From positions 1 to 13,038 of the forward strand of contig DASYXG010000046.1 of the NCBI GenBank assembly GCA_035935235.1: a stretch of 13,038 bases of DNA. Reading direction: 5' to 3'. The notes beneath the pieces were generated by a model that was not told where the DNA came from, ran no database searches, and saw nothing but the letters and a program-made list of their open reading frames with translations. The translations under genes and the position numbers were made by a program. The DNA is from DATARH01 sp035935235. GTDB lineage: Bacteria > Pseudomonadota > Alphaproteobacteria > ATCC43930 > CGMCC-115725. Every line of letters begins with the position of its first letter. The stretch's first letter is position 1. Of the stretch, positions 6,990 through 13,038 are shown in pieces.

Positions 6990-7265
6990 TCACTGGTGGA
7001 GGTTCCGTGGCGGCCCGCCGATCACATTCAGCCAAGGCGGCGAGTGGAATACGCACATGGTGACCATTCCGCTCAGCCGCGGCCCACGCCCCGACACACA
7101 GAGCCTGTCTATCCGACTCCCGTCCAGGCTCGTCAGCAAGGCAAGGATCGCGAAGGTCGGCGTGGCCGCGAGACACAGCCATTTGGTTAAGCCGACTGCG
7201 GCCGCGGCGCCTTTGCGCTCAAGCCCTGCGCTAAGCGGCGCGTCGACGGAATGAAGTCCGGTCAT
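6990..7265 (-). CDS. Small inner-membrane protein of unknown function
   Basis: This 91-residue protein contains a hydrophobic helix around residues 26-46, with TKWLCLAATPTFAILALLTS, followed by a shorter hydrophobic stretch LSGMVTMCVFHSPPWL at about 64-79. I recognise the combination WLCLAATPTFAI...LSGM...FHSxPWL from short uncharacterised membrane proteins of Rhizobiales and Burkholderiales. In the copies I recall the second segment is a few residues longer, so this one may have a small deletion and only one full membrane span. GGGAG lies 7-11 bases before the ATG at 7265. It is 24 bases downstream of the short DUF899 gene and 88 bases upstream of the long one, on the same strand. A role alongside the DUF899 proteins is suggested by position only. 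Confidence 0.75.
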   Translation of the reverse strand: MTGLHSVDAPLSAGLERKGAAAAVGLTKWLCLAATPTFAILALLTSLDGSRIDRLCVSGRGPRLSGMVTMCVFHSPPWLNVIGGPPRNLHQ

Positions 7266-7289
7266 GCCTAGGCTCCCGGCGTCCCGCTT

Positions 7290-7862
7290 CTACGCGTAGC
7301 TGAACTTCGCCCGCCAGCCGGCGGTTCCCTCCGGGATCAGCTGGAAGAGGTGCCAGACCGCGCAGAAATCATCGCCCGGCTCGAAACCGGCATCGGAGAC
7401 GCGCGTGATCTTGCCGTCGATGCGCTTGAACACCGAGACGCCGGGCAGCCAGCCGCCGCCCTCGCCGCGGTAGCCCATATCGGCGGCGAAAGTCGTGCTC
7501 CGGTGCGACACCATGCGAAACTTCCAGCCGCGCGAAGCGACGAAATCCGCCTGGGTCGCCGGATCGTCGGGCGAGGTCACGACAAAGGCTGCGCGGCTTT
7601 CGAGGTGCGGGAGGACACCGTTAAAACCGTCTGCCCACATGGTGCAGTTCGGACAGGATTTGCCCATGTTGTGGATGACGAAAAGCGTGTCCTTGTCGCC
7701 GAAGAGCTGGGACAGCTGCACCGGGCCGGCGGGTCCGGCGAACTCGTAGTCAGCGACTTCCTCGGGTTCGACGTTTTGCTGCAGCGCCCGCATTTTCTCG
7801 CGCAGCGCGGCGATCTCGCGCCGGTACCCGGCCAGTCTTTCGGTCGTCTCGCGATAGGGCAT
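7290..7862 (-). CDS. DUF899 thioredoxin-like protein (short form)
   Basis: The 190-residue product begins MPYRETTERLAGYRREIAAL, a start that fits the short subgroup of DUF899 proteins, with a helical N terminus followed by a thioredoxin-like fold. The active-site-like motif GKSCPNCTMWADGFNG holds C70 and C73. Downstream are VVTSPDDPATQADFVASRGW, a GGWLPGVSVF strand and a C-terminal GDDFCAVWHLFQLIPEG segment. It lacks the 70 extra residues of the long paralogue at 6116-6901 and is clearly divergent from it. GGGAG lies 9-13 bases before the ATG. A longer in-frame reading up to 8183 is only the shadow of the upstream arsR gene. The first 113 bases overlap the end of that arsR gene in another frame, so translation may be coupled. 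A redox or peroxiredoxin-like activity is an inference from the CxxC. Confidence 0.92.
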   Translation of the reverse strand: MPYRETTERLAGYRREIAALREKMRALQQNVEPEEVADYEFAGPAGPVQLSQLFGDKDTLFVIHNMGKSCPNCTMWADGFNGVLPHLESRAAFVVTSPDDPATQADFVASRGWKFRMVSHRSTTFAADMGYRGEGGGWLPGVSVFKRIDGKITRVSDAGFEPGDDFCAVWHLFQLIPEGTAGWRAKFSYA

Positions 7863-8208
7863 GGGGGGTCTCCCGTGGTTGCGGCGACAGCGAGTCGAGC
7901 CACATCGCCAGCGTGTCGAACTGCGACTGCCAATAGCGGCTGTAGCGGTTGAGCCACAGCGCCGCCTGGAGGATCGGGCCGGCATCGAGACGGCAACGGC
8001 TGACGCGGCCGCTGCGCTCCTGGGTGACGAGGCCGGCGCGCACCAGGACGTGGATGTGGCGCGACACCGCCTGAAGCGAAATATCGAACGGCTCCGCGAG
8101 CTCGGTGACCAGCAGATCTTTACCATCCAACTGGTTGAGTATCTCGCGGCGAATCGGATCGGAAAGCGCTCCGAACACCGCATCGAGCATCAAGTCATCA
8201 GAATCCAT
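7750..8208 (-). CDS. ArsR-family transcriptional regulator with extended C terminus
   Basis: The 152-residue product has its winged helix within residues 8-75: DAVFGALSDPIRREILNQL, ELAEPFDISLQAVSRHIHVL as recognition helix, and a wing ending SRCRLDAGPIL. It continues with the aromatic helix LNRYSRYWQSQFDTLAMWLDSL that is diagnostic of the ArsR subgroup often found beside SRPBCC, DUF899 or similar genes. This subgroup lacks the metal-binding ELCVCDL box. Such proteins usually end soon after this helix, at about 110-120 residues. Here the frame runs on for about 35 Arg- and Ala-rich residues inside the next gene, which looks like a lost stop codon. The ATG is 26 bases from a perfect inverted repeat at 8234-8259. 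It probably represses its own cluster and maybe the divergent MBL-fold gene. Confidence 0.9.
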   Translation of the reverse strand: MDSDDLMLDAVFGALSDPIRREILNQLDGKDLLVTELAEPFDISLQAVSRHIHVLVRAGLVTQERSGRVSRCRLDAGPILQAALWLNRYSRYWQSQFDTLAMWLDSLSPQPRETPHALSRDDRKTGRVPARDRRAARENAGAAAKRRTRGSR

Positions 8209-8233
8209 GACGTATGATTCGACAGTTCGATGA

Positions 8234-8259
8234 AATAATCAATCGAAATGTTGATTATT
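8234..8259. promoter_or_regulatory. Candidate ArsR operator: perfect 9-bp inverted repeat between divergent genes
   Basis: AATAATCAA, eight bases, TTGATTATT form a perfect dyad in the 118-base gap between arsR (start 8208) and the MBL-fold gene (start 8327). Its AT-rich arms stand out in GC-rich DNA. Size and symmetry fit the sites bound by ArsR dimers. Each arm contains TTGATT facing outward, so it may overlap the -35 element of both divergent promoters. A weak -10 candidate (AATCAT, minus strand 8219-8214) lies 17 bases from the minus-strand TTGATT. Binding by this ArsR is inferred from position and symmetry. Confidence 0.6.
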
Positions 8260-8326
8260 GCTCTGCTAGCGCTTCCATGCCGGCCGTGGCTAAGCTATTC
8301 GCGAGCGACAGCGGGGAAACGCGGCA

Positions 8327-9193
8327 ATGAAATGGCGGATTGGCGACGTCACGGTCACCAAGGTGGTCGAGATGGAGGTGACCGGCGGCAGCCGGTTTAT
8401 CCTGCCGCAGGCGACTTACGAGGAAATCCTACCGATCAAGTGGCTGCAGCCGCATTTCGCCGACGAGCGCGGCCGGCTCAAGATGAGCATCCATGCGCTG
8501 GTGATCGAGGCGCCGGGCGGCGGAAAAAACGGCCAGCGTATTGTCGTCGATACCTGTCTCGGCAACGACAAGACCGGAAGGCGCATCCCGACTTGGAACA
8601 ACCTGCAACTGCCGTTCCTCGCCGACCTCGAAGCCGCCGGGTTCTCGCGCGAATCAATCGACACGGTACTGTGCACGCATCTCCACGTCGATCATGTCGG
8701 CTGGAACACCATGCTGGTCGAAGGGAAATGGGTCCCCACCTTCCCCAAGGCGCGTTACCTGATGGGACGGGTCGAGTTCGGCCATTGGCGCGCGCAGCAC
8801 GAGCGCGAGGACATGACCGCGGTGTTCGCCGACTCGGTGAAGCCGGTGCACGATGCCGGGCTCGTTGATCTGGTCGAGACCGACCACCGCATCACCAACG
8901 AGATCAGCCTGATCCCGACAGTTGGCCACACCCCGGGCCATGTCAGCGTGTCAATCAAGTCGAAGGGTGAAGAGGCGCTGATTACCGGCGATTTCATGCA
9001 CCACCCCTGCCAGATCGCCCGGCCCCATTGGTGCTCGACCGCGGACAGCGACCCGGAGATGGGGCAGCGCACCCGCGAGCGGATGCTAGCGGCGCTGTCG
9101 AGCCGTCCGGTGATGGTGATCGGCACTCATTTCGCCGGCGCCACCGCCGGCCGCATCGTCAGGGACGGCGACACGTACCGGATGGATGTTTGA
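8327..9193 (+). CDS. MBL-fold metallo-hydrolase (lactonase-like)
   Basis: This 288-residue metallo-beta-lactamase-fold enzyme keeps the full dinuclear metal site: H118, H120, D122 and H123 in THLHVDHVGW, H201 in VGHTPGHVSV, D222 in ITGDFMHHP and H268 in IGTHFAG. The overall layout, with a long N-terminal part before a DTCLGN strand and an FPKARYLMGRVEFGHW segment, resembles the lactonase/quorum-quenching and related alkyl-hydrolase branch rather than true beta-lactamases or glyoxalase II. No signal peptide is visible, so it should act in the cytoplasm. The substrate is not deducible. Lactones, thioesters and phosphodiesters are all handled by this fold. GGGGAAA lies about 9 bases upstream of the ATG. 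It is followed after 31 bases by a CoA-transferase gene on the same strand, which suggests a shared catabolic step, and it is divergent from the arsR gene. Confidence 0.93.
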   Translation: MKWRIGDVTVTKVVEMEVTGGSRFILPQATYEEILPIKWLQPHFADERGRLKMSIHALVIEAPGGGKNGQRIVVDTCLGNDKTGRRIPTWNNLQLPFLADLEAAGFSRESIDTVLCTHLHVDHVGWNTMLVEGKWVPTFPKARYLMGRVEFGHWRAQHEREDMTAVFADSVKPVHDAGLVDLVETDHRITNEISLIPTVGHTPGHVSVSIKSKGEEALITGDFMHHPCQIARPHWCSTADSDPEMGQRTRERMLAALSSRPVMVIGTHFAGATAGRIVRDGDTYRMDV

Positions 9194-9224
9194 GTTTCAA
9201 CGGACTGGTTGAAAGGAAAGTCGG

Positions 9225-10427
9225 GTGAGCGAACGCATCTTCGACGGGCTCAAGGTCATCGATTGCGCCAGCTTTATCGCCGGACCGGCGGCGGCCACGG
9301 TGATGTCGGATTTCGGCGCCGAGGTGATCAAAATCGAGCCGCCCGGCATGGGCGACCCCTATCGCCGGCGTGGCAACCCGGTGCCGGGGCGGCCGCCGCT
9401 AAACCCGGGCTTTTTCTTCGACGCGCGCAACAAACGGAGCCTGGCGCTCGATCTGCGTCAGGAGGCCGGGCGCGCGGTGCTCTACCGATTGGTTGAGGAT
9501 GCCGACGTCTTCATCACCAACTATCCGCCGCCGGTGCGCGAGCGATTGAAGATTACCTACGCCGATCTCGAGCACCTCAACCCACGCCTGATCTACGCCT
9601 CGTTTACCGGCTATGGCGAGAGCGGCCCGGAGGCGAGCAAGCCGGGGTTCGACGCCACGGCGTGGTGGGCGCGCACGGGGCTGATGGACCTGGTGCGCGC
9701 CGGCGAGGAGGTCAACCCGGCGCGCTCGCTGCCCGGCATGGGCGACCACCCCTCGGCGATGGGCACCTACGGTGCGATCGTCACCGCGCTTTATCAGCGT
9801 GAGAAGACCGGCAAGGGCAATTACGTCGGCTCGTCGCTGCTGGCGAATGGGCTGTGGGCCAATGCCTGCTCGGTGCAGGCGGCTTTGTGCGGCGACGAGG
9901 TGCGGCCGCAGCCGCCGCGCCACGAGGCGTTGTCGGCGCTACGCGTGCATTACCAATGCCGCGACGGACGCTGGCTCTTGCTGTCGATCGCCGCCGACGA
10001 GTGGCGCTGGGAGAAGTTCAAGACCTGCTTCAACGCGCCCGAGTTGGAGGACGAGCGGTTTGCCACCGACCCGTTACGGAACAAACATGCGCGCGCGCTG
10101 GTGGCGATCCTCGATCGGTTGTTCGCCGAGCACGACCTCGCGCATTGGCGCAGGACGCTCGACGACGCCGGGCTGATCTTTGGCGTGGTCGGCCGGGTCG
10201 AGGACATCCGCCATGACGAGCAGGTGCTCGCCGCAGGTTTTCTCAAACCCTATGTCGATGATCCGGATTTGTGGACGATCGACAGCCCGTTCTTTCTGGC
10301 GGGCCAGGAGAAGGTGCGGCCGCGCACCGCGCCGGCGGTCGGCCAGAACAGCGACGAGGTGCTGCGCCAGTACGGCTACAGCGATGCGGAAATCGGCGCG
10401 CTGCGCGAGGCGGGAGTCGTGGCATAG
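9225..10427 (+). CDS. Family III CoA-transferase (CaiB/BaiF type)
   Basis: The 400-residue protein has the hallmarks of family III CoA-transferases: the opening LKVIDCASFIAGPAAATVMSDFGAEVIKIE, a substrate loop, ARNKRSLALDLRQEAGR, DVFITNYPPPVRERLK and the PGFD motif whose D143 aligns with the catalytic aspartate of formyl-CoA transferase that forms the acyl-enzyme anhydride. The interlocked dimer fold moves CoA between carboxylic acids such as carnitine, bile acids, oxalate, mesaconate or 2-methylacyl compounds. The substrate cannot be read from sequence. The gene starts with GTG, with GAAAGGAAAG about 5-14 bases upstream, 31 bases after the MBL-fold gene. The pair probably forms an operon for activation or breakdown of a carboxylic acid or lactone. 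It converges on the secreted helical protein gene with an 18-base gap. Confidence 0.95.
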   Translation: MSERIFDGLKVIDCASFIAGPAAATVMSDFGAEVIKIEPPGMGDPYRRRGNPVPGRPPLNPGFFFDARNKRSLALDLRQEAGRAVLYRLVEDADVFITNYPPPVRERLKITYADLEHLNPRLIYASFTGYGESGPEASKPGFDATAWWARTGLMDLVRAGEEVNPARSLPGMGDHPSAMGTYGAIVTALYQREKTGKGNYVGSSLLANGLWANACSVQAALCGDEVRPQPPRHEALSALRVHYQCRDGRWLLLSIAADEWRWEKFKTCFNAPELEDERFATDPLRNKHARALVAILDRLFAEHDLAHWRRTLDDAGLIFGVVGRVEDIRHDEQVLAAGFLKPYVDDPDLWTIDSPFFLAGQEKVRPRTAPAVGQNSDEVLRQYGYSDAEIGALREAGVVA

Positions 10428-10445
10428 CGCCAGCGTTACCGTTTC

Positions 10446-11105
10446 CTACATATCGGGCGCGTCGCTGGGCCGGCCTTGCAGGAGATCGCGCATCCGCTGG
10501 CTGACCGACTGGCGCTGGTCGGCGAGATCGCCGATCGCGTCGAGCACGGCGCGCGCTTGGCGCAGTTTGTCCATCTGGTCGACAAAATCGGCTTTGGTCT
10601 GCAACAGCGTCAGCTTGTCGGATAGATCTTTGCGAGTGGCGTCGAGCGTGACCGCGACCGCTTCGGTCTGCATCGCGAGCCGGCGCCACCGAGTGACGAG
10701 CGCCTCTTTCTGTTCGGGAGGAAAGTTGGGGTCCTGCTGGGCCTCGGCAAGGCGGCGATGGACGAAATCGACCGCCGTCTGACCTAGTTTCGCGACCTCA
10801 CCGCCGTCGGCGAAGGCATCGAGCAGGCCAGCGACGAGAGTCCGGAATGCCTCGCGCCGGCTCGCCGGGGCATCCGGGTCCTGGCTCGCGGCGATGATGC
10901 GTTTCGCCTTGGCGATTTTGCTCTCCAGCATGACGAGGTTGCGGTTGAGCTCGGCGAAATCGTCGAGTGAGTCGTCCGAGATCACCGGTTGGTGCGACGG
11001 GGGTGGCGCACTCGGTGTGGGGCTTTGCGACAGCGCTAAGCCGGAGGCGCCAAGCAGCACCGCGGCCGCGAGCGGCAGCCGGAACGATTTCGTAAGTTTC
11101 CGCAT
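10446..11105 (-). CDS. Secreted alpha-helical protein of unknown function
   Basis: The 219-residue product starts MRKLTKSFRLPLAAAVLLGA and has a signal peptide ending around LALS-QS near residue 26. A Pro/Ser-rich spacer (27-40) is followed by a largely helical, charged domain (45-210) rich in Leu, Ala, Asp, Lys, Arg and Gln, such as LDDFAELNRNLVMLESKIAKAK and DKLRQARAVLDAIGDLADQ. It could form a helical bundle or coiled coil in the periplasm. The start at 11105 is chosen because GGGAGGG at 11112-11118 is 6 bases away, whereas the ATG two codons upstream at 11111 directly abuts it. The long open frame running further upstream lacks coding character. I do not recognise a named family. It is divergent from the methyltransferase gene. 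Confidence 0.8.
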   Translation of the reverse strand: MRKLTKSFRLPLAAAVLLGASGLALSQSPTPSAPPPSHQPVISDDSLDDFAELNRNLVMLESKIAKAKRIIAASQDPDAPASRREAFRTLVAGLLDAFADGGEVAKLGQTAVDFVHRRLAEAQQDPNFPPEQKEALVTRWRRLAMQTEAVAVTLDATRKDLSDKLTLLQTKADFVDQMDKLRQARAVLDAIGDLADQRQSVSQRMRDLLQGRPSDAPDM

Positions 11106-11132
11106 CGCCATCCCTCCCGCTAAAGTCACCGA

Positions 11133-11162
11133 ATGATCCGGCTCGCATACCCGCGGTGTCAA
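11133..11162 (-). promoter_or_regulatory. Candidate sigma70-type promoter for the secreted helical protein gene
   Basis: On the minus strand a perfect TTGACA at 11162-11157 is followed after 18 bases by GATCAT at 11138-11133, matching TATAAT at 4 of 6 positions. Transcription would begin near 11126 and leave about 20 bases before the ATG at 11105, enough for the GGGAGGG ribosome site at 11112-11118. It is a pattern match only. No equally good promoter is seen for the divergent methyltransferase gene in the same 95-base gap. Confidence 0.45.
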
Positions 11163-11200
11163 CGCCGCCCATCGCCTGAAACGCACTCGGAGGGGAGCCC

Positions 11201-12508
11201 TTGCCGCGGAATGAACTGACGCTGCCGGAACGGCTCGTCGCGCTGCTGGATCACCTCGGCATCGGGCGCGCGCATATCGCCAGCCAAATCCCCTCCGACA
11301 TCGCCGCGCTCGCCGCGGCGAATGCCGAGCGACTGGGCGGGATCGTCTGCGTGACCCCGGTGCGGCTCGACCCGGCGCCCTTCGCCAAAGTGTCGGGCCA
11401 AATGCTGATGATCGCCGGCGAATACGGCCCGACCTTTGAGGTGACGACACGCGCCGCCGCCCGGCTGCCGGGCGCACAGCGGGCGATCCTCGACGGATAC
11501 GAGGCGCAAGGCTGGGCCGATGTCGCGGCCGAGCGCACCGGCGAACTGATCGAGGCGATAACCGGCTTCCTCTCGGGGCACGCGGCGGACGTGCCGAAAC
11601 TCGCTGGCGACGGCAGCTACGCCGGGATCAGCTATCACATCACGGGCAACGGCCCCGCGCTGATCCTGATGCCGTTCTTCCTGGCGGCGTCGCAATGGGC
11701 GCCGACAGTCCCCGAACTGGCCAAGCGTTTTACCGTCATCACGGTCGGTGGGCGCCATCTCGGCGGGGTGGCGATGCTCGAAGCCCGGGCGCAGACGCCG
11801 AGCTATCGGGCGATGTTCCACGGTCTGGTCGATGCGATGGCGCCGCGCCCAGGCGAGGCGATACTCGATGTCGGTTGCGGCGCCGGCTCGCTCGACCGGC
11901 AGCTGGCCGGGATGGTCGATAACCCGATCACGGCGATCGACCCCAACACCTTTCTGCTCAGCGAGGCGGCGGCATTGGCTGAATCCGAAGACCTTGCCAG
12001 CCGCATCGACTTCAAACCAGGCAACGGCGAAGCGCTACCCTTCCCCGACGCATCGTTTGATTGCGTGTTTTCGGTGACGGTGCTCGAGGAGTGCGACGCG
12101 GAGAAGGCGATAGCCGAGATGATCCGGGTGGCGCGGCCAGGCGGGCGGATCGGCGTGGTGGTGCGGGCGATCGACCTGCCGCAATGGTGGAACCTCGATG
12201 TGCCGGAAGCGACCCGACGCAAGGTCACCCCACCGCCGCAATCGGTCGCGGCAGCCGGCGTTGCCGACGCCAGCCTCTACCGGCGGATGCGGCAAGCGGG
12301 GCTGAGGAACCTCGTCTCATATCCGGCGCTGATCACGCTCGACCGGCCGGACGGGCCGATCTGGCGTTATCGCGAGGACCACGTGCTGTCGCTACTGAGC
12401 GCCGACGAGTTGCCGGTGTGGCACACCGCGCGCGACAAGGCCGCGGCGGAAGGCACCCTCCTCGCCGCTCACGCGCTGCATTGCTGCGTGGGGACAAAAT
12501 CCAACTAG
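11201..12508 (+). CDS. SAM-dependent methyltransferase fused to a rearranged alpha/beta-hydrolase-like region
   Basis: The product is 435 residues. Residues about 200-435 are a class I methyltransferase: motif I ILDVGCGAGSLD (221-232), acidic residue in TAIDPNTFLL, NGEALPFPDASFDCVFSVTVLEE and VARPGGRIGVV. It probably methylates a small molecule. The first 130 residues look like the C-terminal part of an alpha/beta hydrolase (LPERLVALLDHLGIGRAHIAS, then GQMLMIAGEYGP). The GxSxG nucleophile elbow is absent, with IASQIPSD in its place. Residues 138-196 instead resemble the first strands of a hydrolase (ISYHITGNGPALILMPFFLAASQW). The hydrolase parts therefore appear in reversed order and probably inactive. 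The start is TTG at 11201 with GGAGGGGAG just upstream. An in-frame TGA at 11177 rules out a much longer N terminus. It is divergent from the secreted helical protein and converges on the Sel1 gene. Confidence 0.85.
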   Translation: MPRNELTLPERLVALLDHLGIGRAHIASQIPSDIAALAAANAERLGGIVCVTPVRLDPAPFAKVSGQMLMIAGEYGPTFEVTTRAAARLPGAQRAILDGYEAQGWADVAAERTGELIEAITGFLSGHAADVPKLAGDGSYAGISYHITGNGPALILMPFFLAASQWAPTVPELAKRFTVITVGGRHLGGVAMLEARAQTPSYRAMFHGLVDAMAPRPGEAILDVGCGAGSLDRQLAGMVDNPITAIDPNTFLLSEAAALAESEDLASRIDFKPGNGEALPFPDASFDCVFSVTVLEECDAEKAIAEMIRVARPGGRIGVVVRAIDLPQWWNLDVPEATRRKVTPPPQSVAAAGVADASLYRRMRQAGLRNLVSYPALITLDRPDGPIWRYREDHVLSLLSADELPVWHTARDKAAAEGTLLAAHALHCCVGTKSN

Positions 12509-12519
12509 CTGACGCCGAG

Positions 12520-13038
12520 CTAACGGGCGGCGGGGTCGACGCCGGTGACCTGACGAAACGTGGGCACCTGAGGATTTGGCTGCATCGGCTCGAGATGGAT
12601 CGGCACCGGGGTACCGGCCGCCGCCGCCTTGCGGTAAGCCGCCCGCTCCTCGGGCGGCATCGGTCTGCCGAACACGGTCGTGCGTCCGAACGTCGGCTCA
12701 AGGAGATCGAGATCGTCGCCGGATCGAGCCGTCCAGCTGGACCACCTTGCCAGCTGCGCCGGGTCTCGTTCCGGACCCGAAGAATAGGCAATCCAGGCGT
12801 TCCAATAACCGGACGGATTACCCACGCTCGCGGCGGCGACAAACCAGTCGCGGGCGGCTGCCGGATCCTGCCCAATCAAACCGTTCCGGTACAGCTCCCC
12901 CAGATTGTTCATGGCCGGGCCGAAACCGAATTCCGCCGCAAGGCGGTACCAGACCGCGGCGAGCAGTGCGTGCTCGGCGAATCCACCAGCAGGACCGGAG
13001 AAGCCGATCAGGGTGAGAATATCCGTACGGCGGCCGGG
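12520..13038 (-). CDS. Sel1/TPR-repeat protein, 5' end beyond the right edge
   Basis: The frame is open from the stop at 12520 to the window end, giving 172 visible residues without a convincing start. The segment AVWYRLAAEFGFGPAMNNLG followed by ELYRNGLIGQDPAAARDWFV is a clear Sel1-like repeat pair (W-Y-x-x-A-A, LGxLYxxG, A-x-x-W-F-x-x-A-A), helix pairs that mediate protein-protein contacts. The ATG at 12912 lies inside this repeat and is not the start. The C-terminal 70 residues (SWTARSGDDLDLLEPTFGRT, then a Pro-rich stretch) no longer follow the repeat. Sel1 proteins act in envelope, signalling or polysaccharide processes in different bacteria. Which applies here cannot be told. It converges on the methyltransferase gene, with 11 bases between the stop codons. 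Confidence 0.85.
   Translation of the reverse strand, partial: PGRRTDILTLIGFSGPAGGFAEHALLAAVWYRLAAEFGFGPAMNNLGELYRNGLIGQDPAAARDWFVAAASVGNPSGYWNAWIAYSSGPERDPAQLARWSSWTARSGDDLDLLEPTFGRTTVFGRPMPPEERAAYRKAAAAGTPVPIHLEPMQPNPQVPTFRQVTGVDPAAR

Noticed and set aside
7350..7952. Open reading frame of 200 codons on the plus strand
   Set aside because: It is antisense to the short DUF899 gene and the end of arsR. The translation has no recognisable motif or hydrophobic pattern.
7863..8183. N-terminal extension of the short DUF899 protein up to 8183
   Set aside because: The extension is a Ser/Arg-rich shadow of the arsR gene in another frame. MPYRETTERLAGY at 7862 is the natural family start.
11106..11477. 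N-terminal extension of the secreted helical protein up to 11477
   Set aside because: The extension is Arg-rich, overlaps the opposite methyltransferase gene, and would hide an excellent signal peptide and ribosome site at 11105.
12912..12912. ATG at 12912 as the start of the Sel1 protein
   Set aside because: The frame stays open to the right edge, and the sequence upstream of this ATG is the first helix of the same Sel1 repeat.

Overview
The window is about 13 kb of GC-rich DNA with dense, short-gapped protein genes and no rRNA, tRNA, CRISPR array, insertion sequence or phage gene that I can recognise. Codon use (strong C/G third positions), a DUF1127 gene, small secreted proteins of a kind common in Bradyrhizobium-like and Rhodospirillales-like genomes, a CaiB/BaiF CoA-transferase and a class III cyclase all point to an alphaproteobacterium. 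I cannot name the genus. The layout is chromosomal, with alternating convergent and divergent pairs.

Left part (1-3306): the first 44 bases hold, on the minus strand, the start of an alcohol-dehydrogenase-like gene that leaves the window. Divergent from it is a small secreted protein (142-597). It converges on an outer-membrane-type lipoprotein (617-1258, minus). Divergent from the lipoprotein is a membrane sensor histidine kinase (1459-3306) with no response regulator gene beside it.

Middle part (3313-4854): a minus-strand pair, an ArsR-type regulator (3650-4363) followed by a DUF1127 protein (3313-3588). Then comes a 209-base gap that holds a short, stop-containing relic of an adenylate cyclase, and a plus-strand four-cysteine secreted protein (4573-4854).

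Central minus-strand cluster (8208 down to 4896): ArsR regulator, short DUF899 thioredoxin-like protein, small membrane protein, long DUF899 thioredoxin-like protein, class III nucleotide cyclase. The first two genes overlap by 113 bases and the other gaps are 24-88 bases, so this may be one operon or two. Both DUF899 proteins keep a CPxC motif. The cluster plausibly couples a redox function to an ArsR switch and perhaps to cAMP. A perfect 9-bp inverted repeat (8234-8259) lies between this arsR and the divergent plus-strand pair: an MBL-fold hydrolase (8327-9193) and a family III CoA-transferase (9225-10427). It is a good candidate for the ArsR operator.

Right part (10446-13038): a secreted helical protein (10446-11105, minus) is divergent from a SAM methyltransferase carrying an unusual, rearranged and apparently degenerate alpha/beta-hydrolase region at its N terminus (11201-12508). 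That gene converges on a Sel1/TPR-repeat protein whose start lies beyond the right edge (12520-13038, minus).

The items most worth a second look are the hydrolase-methyltransferase fusion, the ArsR/DUF899/membrane protein/DUF899/cyclase cluster with its operator-like dyad, and the cyclase relic. None is proven to be a new system.
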